Shown here piece after piece: positions 34,120 to 45,647 of a stretch of 64,000 bases of DNA. This DNA comes from Takakia lepidozioides (Eukaryota > Streptophyta > Takakiopsida > Takakiales > Takakiaceae), in the NCBI GenBank assembly GCA_030704615.1, contig CM060734.1, forward strand, positions 10,912,001 through 10,976,000, given 5' to 3'. The notes beneath the pieces were generated by a model that was given only the letters and a program-made list of their open reading frames with translations, made no database searches and was not told the origin of the DNA. The translations under genes were made by a program, and so were the position numbers. How positions within the stretch are numbered: position 1 is the first letter of the stretch; each line of letters starts with the position of its first letter.

Positions 34120-34671
34120 CTCCCCTTTAATGAAAACATTTAAGAGTCTAAATTATGAAGGCCGTGTTTTTGTCCAACAATGCTATTAAAGCATATTCAC
34201 ATAATTTTAATCTTTGATTAAATGAGATGTAGAGTTGATGGCGTTAGCCAAAACCCTCTAGCATGTGCTCCTTTTTTCTTGGTCGCACTGAGACTTCGTT
34301 CACATCAAAGTGGAAGTCGTAATTGTGGCCAACTTGCTATCAATTAGTCAGAGATAGCTTGATTTTCAAATAAATTACTCATTTGAAGTTCAAATAATGC
34401 ACCAATAATGATGCTGTTGGGATGACACCTTAGATCTCTTCTTTAAGTTAATGCCGCATGACATAACTCTATGAAGGTTCTGAAACAAGTTTGTTGGAAC
34501 TCGAAGCATCATTAACAATATAAATTGTTACATGCTTGAATGACACTTTAAAATGTTTGAACTGGCATTAGACTCAATTGTCTCCATGACTTCTCTGCAA
34601 TTTTTCACCATGAATATTCCATTGTGGGCTTCTTTGCCTAAGAATAATTTGTTCACCAGGGATATCAGCCA
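34120..34671. other. Probable decayed internal sequence next to the LTR remnant
   Basis: AT-rich, with no clear protein match. It could be the 3' internal part of a copia-like element on the minus strand. Confidence 0.3.
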
Positions 34672-36162
34672 TTGCTGCCCCCTCCAATCCCTGCTATTCA
34701 GGTTGTGTTGGCACAAACAAAGCCAACGGACTTCCATGCTAAAGTGCAAGCATTGGACTCAGCAGCTATTGATTCAGGTGATGACAATCCAATCCTGTTG
34801 CTTGAGACTTTGGCCCTAGAGGACTGGATTAAGCTGTCCCTATCTGCAAATAAAAATGGCAAGTACATGATCAGGCTGATTGACTATCATGAACGAATGC
34901 CTACTATCCTTGAAGATGATACCAAAGAACTCTCGGAATGTGGTCTTAAAGGAGATAAGATGGAGGCTGCATTACGTCTGGCTAACCCTGAAGACGAACA
35001 GGCCCCTTCTACCCAGAAATCGTCCTCCAATGCTGAGCTGGATTTTACCCCCTCCGTCACCAATCACCCGCTTCTAAGTCACATGTGTCTTCCCGAACAT
35101 GAAATTGATGCGGTGAAGGATTTCTGTGAGCATGTGGAAATGTCACAGGTGGAACAAGACAGGGCAGCAGACGCTACCCCGGGGAATCAGCAATTTGTCC
35201 CTTGGACACCCCCTCGCTCCGTTGAGCTAGACGTGGCCAACAACGAGCACATGATGTGGCACCCGCAAGCCAACATCAACCTCTTAGCACCCATCTCCAT
35301 CGAGATGTGGATGAAGTGGGGTAACATCACTGATGTTGAACACCTACGTTGTTATCAGGATGCTATAGATGGTTTCCAAAGATTCAAAGAGGAGCCCATC
35401 GCTGTTGCATGGCCCTTAAAAACAATTTATTATAAGCTATGTGACAGAGGGGACAATATCACTCTTAGGACCAAAAATGATCCCCCTACTGGATCTGTCC
35501 GTTCCCGGAATCACAAAAGCCAACTCTGGAACTGGCACAGGCCATACCTAAGATGTAATTGTGGACCTGGTGCTGCTCCGTCTGGATGTGTTGGAAGTGT
35601 GGCTTGGTTCAATCATTTGGTCTGGTACATGATTAACCATCTTGGGTTTTTCTTTCCTAATGCAACATACCCCTCAGCGCAAAGCAAGTACTATAGCTTC
35701 ATTGTATGGCTGATGAGGGCTGCCAGATCTGCAATACTGGCTCAGATAACATTCCAAATGATCCGGGAGCTCCTTTTGGAAGCAACAGAAACTTTTGCCG
35801 ATAACCCTAAGGCAAAACTCCTTGATAAGCTACCAGACTCCAAAGGGGCTAGATTCATTGAGAGATTGATCAAACCTGGATCTTTCTCCGACAGCCTCCC
35901 CAAACCTGCATTTAATAGCTATAAACGGCAACGCATTGAAGGGAACACTTTCCAGCAAACAGGGAGACCCAACAGGGGCATGGGTGCTAATTTCAGAGGA
36001 CGTGGGGGCTACCAAAGAGGTGGCAGGTTCAGGCAGAAACAGCAATCTTTCTCCAACTCCGAGAATGCTAAGTCCGTAACCAAAACATCCAATGGAGGCT
36101 CTGGATCCAATTCATGCTCCACAATCGACATTGGGAGCCATGGGTCGAACCGATCCAGGTAG
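34672..36162 (+). CDS. Hypothetical 496-codon ORF with RGG-rich C-terminus
   Basis: The longest uninterrupted ORF in the window. The frame is open from a TAA at 34645 and passes a possible splice acceptor (TTCACCAG near 34659), so it probably starts inside an exon; the first ATG in frame is at 34867 (MIRLIDYHERMP). The middle has a Cys/Trp-rich section (LWNWHRPYLRCNCGPGAAP; VAWFNHLVWYMINHLGFFFP) and helical stretches. The C-terminus is Arg/Gly-rich (ANFRGRGGYQRGGRFRQKQ), as in RNA-binding or retroelement coat proteins. No enzyme motif was seen. A gag-like or RNA-binding role is possible but unproven. Downstream lies the inverted repeat, and no partner gene was recognised. Confidence 0.45.
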   Translation: MLPPPIPAIQVVLAQTKPTDFHAKVQALDSAAIDSGDDNPILLLETLALEDWIKLSLSANKNGKYMIRLIDYHERMPTILEDDTKELSECGLKGDKMEAALRLANPEDEQAPSTQKSSSNAELDFTPSVTNHPLLSHMCLPEHEIDAVKDFCEHVEMSQVEQDRAADATPGNQQFVPWTPPRSVELDVANNEHMMWHPQANINLLAPISIEMWMKWGNITDVEHLRCYQDAIDGFQRFKEEPIAVAWPLKTIYYKLCDRGDNITLRTKNDPPTGSVRSRNHKSQLWNWHRPYLRCNCGPGAAPSGCVGSVAWFNHLVWYMINHLGFFFPNATYPSAQSKYYSFIVWLMRAARSAILAQITFQMIRELLLEATETFADNPKAKLLDKLPDSKGARFIERLIKPGSFSDSLPKPAFNSYKRQRIEGNTFQQTGRPNRGMGANFRGRGGYQRGGRFRQKQQSFSNSENAKSVTKTSNGGSGSNSCSTIDIGSHGSNRSR

Positions 36163-36600
36163 ATGGCAGGAGAGTTCTCCCCAATCCACAAGAGAAACTT
36201 TGATGCCTGGGAATGATCATTGACAACCTAAAAATGGTATGTCCTTTCCCTTATGTATGCAGATTTGTTGACTTTTGATGGAACAAAAAGAAAGAAAACC
36301 ATGCATAAAGCAGCTGGTTTCTTGCACATGTAATACCTTGAATAAACTAGTTTTATTTTGGGGTCTATGCTCAATACATACCCCAATCACACCATTAAGG
36401 TTGATATACTTGTTTCGGATACCCAGTTTGTCTAAAGGTAGCCTGATAATCCTTTTCAGGACATCTTCCGAAGGATTGGCATATGAGCAGGGAGAGTTTG
36501 CCCTTTTAGAGAGGAGTCTGGTATGCACTCCCTTACGAGGTGAGTGCATACCACACACACTCCGTAAGGGCCTGCCATACCAGGGGTTGGATGGTGGGAT
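36163..36600. other. Stretch between the RGG ORF and the inverted repeat
   Basis: It contains a short inverted repeat, GGTATGCACTCCCTTACG.. AGGTGAGTGCATACC (36519-36551), and a CTCTCTCCCT run at 36603-36627. No gene supported. Confidence 0.35.
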
Positions 36601-36629
36601 ACCCTCTCTCTCCCTCTCTCTCCCTCTGG

Positions 36630-38330
36630 ACACTGGGCTTATGGAATTGTTGTCCCGACTTCCATCCTTGAGGAAATTGAAAAAAATTGCAAATTGGGTT
36701 GCAGGGAATTTTGGATGTTCTTTATCCATTTTTTTAAAAAAAAACTATATTTTTAGTGAAATATTTCTTCACTAAAAAACTGTGAAATTCCCGTCAGTTT
36801 CTACTTTTTCAATCCAACCTGGATGAAAAAAATACTTCATCTGACAGGACCTAAATACAGGGCAAAACAGTTTATTTTAATATAAAAAATCCCCCTTGTT
36901 TTTCATCTAACCTAGATGAAATACGGACTATATCCGTTGAAGTGCAAGGCAGGATGATGTCTTTCATCTTCCACGAATGAGAAACGGACAACGTCCGTCG
37001 GATGGACAGACTGGCGGATGTTTTTCATCCTGAGAAGGATGGATGACGGGCCAGGCAAGGGAAAACCCTGCGCAACCCTAATGTCTTTCTTTTTGCGCTA
37101 CGAGAGCGCGTGCGATGGCGGCTTGTGAGGAGCGACGGTGCTCGTGCTGCAGATACCTTGAGCTGCCAATCGTTGAGTGTTTATGGCTCCTGTGAGCGAC
37201 GCCTGGGCGAGCTCTTTAAGGCGATGGCGGTGGCTTAGTGATGAGGGAAGATTCCCTGTCTCAGTTGTCTGTTTTTTTGCTGCACAAGGGAACCGCGGCA
37301 GTGATGGCGGAGGCACCACCTGCATGCCTAGGACGTTTCCCTAGTAGCCCTCCTCTGGATCTTTGATGAATGGCGGCACAAGGAAGTCTCTCTCCCTCCC
37401 TTTATAAACCCTACCTTTTGAAACCAAGCTTTTTTTTTCTTGTGTTTGGCAAGATCTTGCTTTGGTTAAGATAGCAGTGTTGTGGTGCTATCGGTGTCCT
37501 CCCTGCACGGTTAGGCTTGTGGAGAGATGACGACTCTCCCCCAAACAGTAAAAAAGGTTTTTTTTCTGTTGATTTTGCTTCCTTGTTTCCTTTGGCATTC
37601 TCTGCGCTTAGATTGAAGTGTATTTGACCTCGATAGCAAGTGTGGAAGCCTGCTACTCACCTCGTGCATCCTCACTAACTCACGATGCGTTGTGGTTGTT
37701 TTTGGGACGGGCATAGGTGAGGGCTTCCACTTAATATTCTGATGTCTAGGTGCTGCTGGATGCCAAGTGGGATTGCAGAGCAGGGGAAGGAATCGTTTGC
37801 CAGGGACTCATCCTAAAATGTTGAAAAACTAAACTACTCTATGGTTTTTCTTGATCCTGCCTCTTTCCTTCCTTGATTTTTGAAGAACAAGTGTAATGCT
37901 TTCTACAATGGGCTAGTTCGGCCCAGCCAGTGGAAAGACTCCATTATGATGTGACAGCCGGGTTTATGATGGCTTGTGTGAGAGACACACATCTGTTTTC
38001 CAGGCCCTAGTTTGTTTTGCTTACCTTATGGTAGTTGGAAACAAATTGAGAGGCTGCAAGGAACTGTTTGCTGCAGCTACTCGGGTACCTCTGTTTAAAA
38101 GACCCATGTTATGTTCCAACCCAGATGGCTTTGATTAGCTAGATGCTTAGGCCAGGGTATGGTGAAGTTTCTGCCTGTGGCTATTCGGCTGACACTGAAA
38201 TATCGTAGTAATATAAATGGTAACTGGTTTTTTAGGCAGCCAGGGTGGTCAAGTGGAAATACCCCCTGGACATGGTGTAATGACATGGTCAAATGTGGAA
38301 TGATGTGAAGGGTGTACTGACAGTACCGTA
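36630..38330. repeat. Left arm of a large inverted repeat
   Basis: It pairs with the reverse complement of 42220-44200. Matched blocks include CATGGAATTGTTGTCCCAAC-type sequence (36645 with 44180), CTGCGCAACCCTA (37068 with 43490), AGGGAAGATTCCCTGTCTCA-type sequence (37245 with 43310), GATGAATGGCGGC (37363 with 43190), GACGGGCATAGGTGAGGGCTT (37705 with 42850), AACTAAACTACTCTATGGTT (37827 with 42715) and TGGTGTAATGACATGGTCA (38272 with 42270). Similarity is roughly 75-85 percent by eye with indels, so the copies are old. Confidence 0.75.
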
Positions 38331-38794
38331 CACTGTCACAGGATGTGAATCATACTGACATGAACACATTACTGTGCATGGATGTAATTCTGGATTTTCT
38401 AAGCTTGATGATTGATGGATGGTGCCACTGTTAAGTGGCTGATATGTCTATTTATTCTTTCATGACAACGACCCTAGGGGTCATGTCTTTGTCTTGACAT
38501 GACAAAAAGTATCTTCCCTCTGCCTCTTTCTTTTTAACTTTTTCTGCCCTATCTCTCCCTCTCTAGTTTGTTTTTTTATTGTGAGCAGCACAAAAGAGAG
38601 GGAGAGAGAGGAAAGATATACATGTCATGTCAAGACATGGACAATACCACTAAGGTCATTGTCATTGAAAGACAAGGCCGCCCTTTACAGGGCACCATCT
38701 AACAACCCCTTTCATGTTTACCATCTCATTTGAATATCCCATTACATTTCAGGGTATCTGAAAAAACAGGGCGTGGGAGGGTGGGATTCTTGGT
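38331..38794. other. Inverted-repeat loop, with a small hairpin element
   Basis: The segment at 38456-38675 is itself an inverted repeat: TCATGACAACGACCCTAGGG and TGTCTTGACATGACA on the left mirror TGTCATGTCAAGACA and CACTAAGGTCATTGTCATTGA on the right. Its loop contains GTGAGCAGCACAAAAGAGAG, also present at 44294. This looks like a MITE or foldback insertion. Confidence 0.5.
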
Positions 38795-40170
38795 CATTCA
38801 GATTATGAAAGCACCATGGTTTGACATAAAACATTCACCACCGTACTTGCAGATTGTAATCTCATTTCAAAAACCAGATTGCAGGTCTAGAGATAAATCT
38901 CTAGAACCAAGCACATAGTACTTTAAATTGAAATTGAAACAGCAAGACATACATGTCTTAAGCATTTGCCCATTTACATAATGCTTCCTAATTTCCTGTT
39001 GACATGGGTCAAGCCATACATAATCCAGTTCTTGAGCCGTTCAACTTCCTAAAAAGGCATCCTCTGTTGACTTGAAACTGATATATCAATGCCAAGACAC
39101 AAGCAGGATTCATAAAATAGAAACAGGGCCGAGTATTTTTAAGCAGATATAGGCCTGGAGTGGTATTCCATGGCCTCATAAACAGTTCTGCCAGGGTAAA
39201 AAATAACTCAGAATTCCAGGTCAATCATATTATGAAAGCACCATAGTTTGACATAAAACAATGACCACCATACTTGCAGATTGTAATCTCAGATTGCAGG
39301 TCTGGAGATAAATCTCCAAAGCCAAGCACATAGTACTTTAAATTGAAATTGAAACAGCAAGACATACATGTCTTAAGCATTTGCTAGTTTACATAATGCT
39401 TCCTAATTTCTTGTTGACATGGGTCAAGCCATACATAATCCAGTTCTTGAGCCGTTCAACTTCCTAAAAATGCATCCTCTTTTGGCTTGAAACTGATATA
39501 TCAATGCCAAGACACAAGCAGGGTTCATAAAATAGAAACAGGGCCGAGTATTTTTAAGCAGATACAGGCCTGGAGTGGTATTCCATGGCCTCATAAACAG
39601 TTCTGCCAGGGTAAAAAATAACTCAGAATTCTAGGTCAATCATATTATGAAAGCACCATAGTTTGACATAAAACAATCACCACCATACTTGCAGATTGTA
39701 ACCTCATTTCAAAAACCAGATTGCAAGTCTGGAGATAAATCTCCAAAGCCAAGCACATAGTACTTTAAATTGCAATTGAAACAGCAAGCCATACATGTCT
39801 TAAGCATTTGCCTGTTGACATAATGCCTCCTAATTTTTTGTTGACATGGGTCAAGCCTTACATAATCCAGTTCTTGAGCCATTCATCTTCCTAAAAAGGC
39901 ATCCTGTGTTGGCTTGAAACTGATATATCAGTGCCAAGACACAAGCAAGATTCATAAAGTAGAAACAAGGCTGAGTTTTTTCAAGCATATACAGGTGGTG
40001 TTCCAGGGCCTCATAAACAGCTCTGCCAGGGTAAAAAATAACTCAGAATTCCAGGTCAATCATATTATGAAAACACCATGGTTTGGTAAAAAAATCACCA
40101 CTATACTTGCATATTGTACCCTCATTTTAGAAACCAGATTGCAGGTCTGGAGATAATCTCCAGAGCCAAG
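38795..40170. repeat. About 418-bp tandem repeat, just over three copies
   Basis: The block TTGACATGGGTCAAGCCATA CATAATCCAGTTCTTGAGCC recurs at 38998, 39415 and 39840, and TAACTCAGAATTCCAGGTCAA at 39208, 39626 and 40039. Periods are 417-425 bp. It lies in the loop of the large inverted repeat. No coding potential. Confidence 0.8.
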
Positions 40171-42219
40171 CACTTCAAGCAACAACTGTCTTTCTTGCTT
40201 AGTTTTATCTAAGTAAGAATATCTCTGCACCTAGCAAGGTGTATCATGACCAGGTTTAGGCCATGAAAAAGTATTTAAAACTGCCATGCTAGGCTACTTG
40301 CTGGACTATAAAGGTTACTGTTTTAGAATCCAGTTTTTGAATAAGTCACCTCCCTAAAGAAACAGCCAGCCTGAAGGTATCATAGCATTGCAAACATATG
40401 AGCAAGCATTACATGTAATGACTTGGCTTATTTGAGTCTCTGTAAGGAGATGCAGGTCTGGAATGGAATTCCAGGACTTCATCAAAATTCTGCCAAGGTA
40501 GAAAAGCACACAGCACCTACCAGCTAGCAGGTCTTGAAAATCAAAATTGTGATGAAGCCAGGCCTGAAGGTGCTTCAGTGCCAAGTCATAAGCAAGACCT
40601 CTAAAAACACAAAACACGGGGCTTATTCCAGGGCCTCATAAAAAGCTCTGCCAGTAAAAGAAAGGAACTCAGAAATCCTTGTCCATTATCATGTAATAAA
40701 ATCACATTGATATGAGAGCCTGGAAGAATGTTTGTTATCAGACAAGGTCTATCATTCTGATCCATCAAAGCCAGGCCATGAGTTTTCATTTCAGAGCCTA
40801 GTTTCCATGCAGCCAGAGTTATAGCTGCAACCCTATACCTTCGTTGAAAACAGCCAGAGAGATCTTGTTTTCTATGAAGTCCCTTGTGTGTCTTAACTCC
40901 AAAACATGTAGAAGTGGTCATCAAGAACCAAAAACAAGGGTAAGGAGTAAGAAGCCGATCCTCATTAGAGCAGACTTGAAGCCATTTTGGGGCCGCAAGG
41001 TGGTAGATTTGAAACAACAACTGGCATCAGCAACTTCAGGCAGTAGCAGCAATCCCTTTTGCAAGAATCAGAGTCTGCAAGCTTCAAGAATTCAAGACAA
41101 GTGAAGACCCTCACCTGTGCCCGTCCCAAAAACCACCACATAAAGATGTATGTTAGTGAGGATGCATCAGGTGAGTGGCAGGTCTTCACAGTTGCTATCC
41201 ATGTTAGTGCTGAATTCTGAAGCATGTATAGATCACAATTCAAGCAAAGGTAACCTCAAAAGACCTTGAGTGTTTGCGGTATGCCCTGCGCCGTGGCATC
41301 CAACAGATCGTCTCCAACAGAATGCAATCAAAGTAGAAGGGTTCACAGATAGAGAATAGCTCATACAAAGTGAAAGAGCCATATGTAATATGTAGATTAA
41401 TAGGTGTAGAGGACTTCCCAACGAGGAGTAAAAGCGCCTTTGCAAATTAAAAATAACCATGAGGGTCTAAGCAAAGCAATCATCGCTTTGTCGCCTGCCA
41501 GAGAAGAATCTGCATAACCGCCAATGCGCATCCCAAGAGCCAGCCATCACGGGCAACATGCAACAGCTGGGGAGCAGATTTACACGGCACATCATCAAGG
41601 ATCCCCGAAGCACAAGTTCTGTGCTGTAAAAGGTGTCGACTTGCTTAGGGCACAGATCCCCGATTTCTCATCCAGGGGGATGAAAAGTCGCATTCTAGCA
41701 GGAGATGCACTTGTCAATTGATGACATCCATTAAAAAGGTAACTTTTAGGGTTAGGGTATAGGCTCAAGCTTAATAACTACCATCATTTATAATAAATGA
41801 TGGTAAAATTATTATCTCCTGGATTAAAATAGGTCACCATCATTCATGGAATTCATCCAATTTGGATGAAAAAGGAGAAAACAAATGATAAACCAAGATT
41901 TTTGCACAGTAAGGGTCATCATCCTAATAATTTCATCCAGTAAATTTACCTGCCAGTATTTGTTTAAACTGGTCTGCAGCACAACTTGAAAAAAGTCCAA
42001 GTGTTGGTACCTTTATCATTTCAAATCAACTACAGACTACAGGCTGTATTACAAGGCCATAGTAAGGCAAATTGCTATGCTAACAGCCCATACAGGGGAG
42101 GGGAACAGCCCCAGTTAATTTCCAGACCCCCCCTATACCATTATTCCTTGCTGCAGCTGAGAATCAGAGTTCATGACACAACCACGCCTGCATATGACAC
42201 TGTACAAACATCCCATGGC
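40171..42219. other. Remainder of the inverted-repeat loop
   Basis: No gene supported. Degenerate relatives of the 418-bp unit appear (TTCCAGG.C.TCAT.AA.A.CTCTGCCA near 40470 and 40630). A copy of the CCCTCACCTGTGCCCGTCCC block, also present in the right arm (42833) and at 60.5 kb, occurs at 41108-41180. Confidence 0.4.
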
Positions 42220-44200
42220 AGTACATGACATTGCCTACATACCACATTTACATCACATCTCATCTGACCATGTCATTACACCATGCCCAGGGAGTATTTC
42301 CACTTAAGCTCCCTGGCTGCTTCAAAAACCAATCACCAAAGGAATTGCTGCCATTTTTCATTGTCAGCCGAGTGGCCATAAGCATAAACTTCACCATACC
42401 ATGGCCTAAGCATGCAGCTAAGAAAAGCCATCTAGGTTTAAACAAAGCAGGGGTATTTTACCATCATGGGTACCCAAGTGGCTGCAGCAAAATGTTCCTT
42501 GCAGCCCCCTTTTATACTGTTTAACCTACCAGAGGGTAGGCAAAGCAAACTAAGGCCCAAAAATCAGATGTGTGTCCTACACAAGCCACCATATGCTCGG
42601 TTGTCATAGCATAACAAAGGCCTTCCACTGGCTGAGAAGAAGTTGCCCACCATAAACAACACCATACTTGTTCTTCATAGATAAAACAAGGAGGTAGGAT
42701 CAAGAAAAACCATAGAGTAGTTTAGTTTTTCAACATTTTAAGATGAATCCATGGCCAGCAACCACCTCTACAACTATGCAACCCACTTGGCATCCTGCAG
42801 TACCTAGAATTCAGCATATTAAGTGGAAGCCCTCACCTGTGCCCGTCCCAAAACAACCACAAAGCGTTGTGAGTTAGTGAGGATGCACGAGGTGAATGGC
42901 AGGACACTTGCTATCGAGGTCAAATACACATGAAACTAAGCACAGAGAATGCCAAAGATCGCAGGGAAGCAAAACAAACAGAAAAGAGAACCTTTTTAAC
43001 TGTTTGGGGGATGGTAGTCATCGTTCCACAAACCCAGCCGTGCGGGGAGGCCTCCACCAGCACCACAGACCTGATACTTTAACCAAAGCAAAGCCTTGCC
43101 GAGCACAAGAGCAAGAAAGAGAGCTTTGTCACATAAGGTAGGGTTTATAAAGGGAAGAGAGACTTCCTTGGTTTACAAAAGCGCCGCCATTCATCAAGGA
43201 TCCAGGGGGAGGGCTCCTAGGGAAACTCCACAACCAGGCAGGCGGTACCTCCGCCATCACTGCCTATGTTCCCTTGTGCAGCAAAAAAATAGACAGAAGA
43301 GGCAATGAATCTTCCCTCATCTCTAAGCCACTGCCATCGCCTTAAAGAGCGCGCAGAGGCGGCGCTCACAGGAGCCTTAAACACTCCAGGGATCAGCAGC
43401 TCACGGGGTCTGCAGCACGAGCACCATCGCCACCTCCAAGCCGCCATCACGCGCATTCTCGCAACGCAAAAGAAAGAAACTAGGGTTGCGCAGGGCCTTA
43501 CCCTGTCAGGTTTTGTCATTCATCCCTTGTTAGGATGAAACACATCCACCAAAGCTTTCAACCCGACGGACGCTGTCCGTTTCCCATCCAGGGTAGATGA
43601 AAAAATCGGGCATTTACAATTCATCCTCTGCTGCCTTGAATCCGACGGACGGGGTCCGTTTCCCATCCAGGGTAGATGAAAAAGACCGGGGCATTCACAT
43701 TCATTCATACCTGCTTTGAACCCGACGGACATCCATCCAGGGTAGATAAAAAAAATCGGGTACTTCACAATCATCCACAGCTGCCTTGGTCCCAACGGAC
43801 AGAGTCCGTTTTCCCATCCAGGGTAGATGAACTCCACAATCATCCACAGCTGACAGACACAGTCCGTTTCACATCCAGGGTAGATGAAAAAAATCGGGCA
43901 CGAATAAACATCCACTGCATTCTTGAACCCGACGGACAGACACCGTTTTTCATCCGGGGTGGATGAAAAAGGTCAGGTATTCATACCAGGCTTATACAGT
44001 ATCTGACTATAGCATAGTCCGGATGAATCCGGGTAGATTATGATGTAAAAGCCGTAGGTATTAATGAAAAAACAGAGGCTTACCAGGGAGAAATGATGGA
44101 ATCCGGATGAAAATCATCCGGTTTCCCTGCAACCCAGATTTTAAGTATTCAAAGATGGAAGTTGGGACAACAATTCCATGAACCCAGTTTACAGAGGGAG
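42220..44200. repeat. Right arm of the large inverted repeat
   Basis: Reverse-complement partner of 36630-38330. It is longer because a sub-array is expanded at 43540-43960: at least five units of about 65-80 bp with GACGGAC..GTCCGTTT and CATCCAGGGTAGATGAAAAA. The left arm has only about two such units (36890-37050). Confidence 0.75.
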
Positions 44201-44450
44201 AGAGAGGGAGAAAGAGGGCGATAGGGGGCAACAAAGAAAAAGAAAAAAAAAGGTGGGGGGGGGGGGGGGGACTGAGCAGTAGCTATTTTTTTTGTGAGCA
44301 GCACAAAAGAGAGTAAGAGAGAGGGGCTGCTGCTCAGTCACTCCCCCCCCCCCCCCCCCCACCTTCTTTTTTGTTTGTTTGTTGCCCCCTCTCGAGACCA
44401 GCAGCACTTGCTGCTCTCAGCCCCCCACATGTTTTTTTTTTTTTTTTTTG
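44201..44450. repeat. Hairpin-forming low-complexity block
   Basis: GAGAGGGAG repeats, then G-run-ACTGAGCAGTAGC ... GTGAGCAGCACAAAAGAGAG ... GCTGCTGCTCAGTCACT-C-run (44262-44360), an inverted repeat with G/C-run ends, followed by a second set at 44395-44430. It sits at the outer edge of the right arm. Confidence 0.55.
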
Positions 44451-44499
44451 ATGTGGAATGTAGAGGTTGTTTCCCGGTGAGGCCAAATTTTGGGTTTGC

Positions 44500-45616
44500 A
44501 TGACAGGTGCCAGGCTTATGGGGAAAGAGAAGAAGTCCCCTGCCCCAAAGAAAGGGGCGGAGATCAACCCGTATGCTTTGCCGGCACGTGTGACGCGGGC
44601 TGGCGTCTCACGGTTTACCAGCCCCATTGACAGTTGCAGCCGGGAGGGGTCGTCCACCCCCCGAGGCCAGTCCCCCCCCCTCTTGTCCCCGTCTTGGATG
44701 CGCTAGGGGCCGGCTCAGCCAGCTCTCTTATTTGGGAGGTTGTTGCTGAGCCGGATGCTAAGTTGAGCACACCCCCGTCCACCAAGATGGGTGAAATGTA
44801 CCTTGGCAAGCGCATCACCCGTTCGGGGCCCCGGTATGGGCAACTTTTGGATGTCACCCCTATAGCGACCCCTTCCTCTGCAGCGAAGGCTGCACTTGCC
44901 AAGGCCCAAGGTCAGGTTCAAGGGCCTTTGGAAGTGGTCGTTCCTAGCCCAATGTTGAGGATGAGGGAGGAGAGCCTATGAGGTGGCTGAGTTGAGGAAG
45001 CGCCTTGAATTAGTCAAGCCGGGTGAGGGCCTCGAACTTGTGGAGCATTTGGGGGGGGGGGAGGAGCTACGGGCTGGTGGAGTGCCTAGCCGACCAATGA
45101 CGCGGCCCCCTCAGCCTGAGCAGTCAGCAAAGAAGGGCCTGGACTACGGGGCGCCGCCGCCGGCTATGGTCGACATCTGGAATCTACTTCCAGTGGCGCT
45201 CCGGGAGGGGATAGCGCGGGCACATCCGACAACGGGGACTCCTGCCACATCGGGTGACACCGGGGCCGAGTTGGCCAAGCTTGCAAAGGTACAACTGTGG
45301 CACTTTGTTCCATGTTTTGTCCTTTCCTTTGCATGCATGATTTTCCTTGTTGTTTGTTTCTTTTTTCGAATTTGGGGGGGTTATTCGTCTTTAGGGGGCA
45401 GCAACATTCTTGGCCTCATTGGCGCAGTCCAGTGCAGTTGCCAATGAGGGAGAGCACGTGGTGTTCATGAAGGACCCGAACACCAAAAGTAAGAAGAAGA
45501 GGCCTCGACCTCCCGAGGTCCCTTTTACATTCAATAAAGGGGCTGCCGAGAAGAGAGAGATAAGGGAGAGGGAGAAGGAGAGAGAGGAAGTAGCGGGGAA
45601 GGGGAAGGAAAAGAAG

Positions 45617-45647
<31 letters not shown>

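Noticed and set aside
36275-36775. 166-codon ORF spanning the edge of the inverted repeat
   Set aside because: It crosses the CTCTCTCCCT run and the repeat arm boundary and has no recognisable domain.
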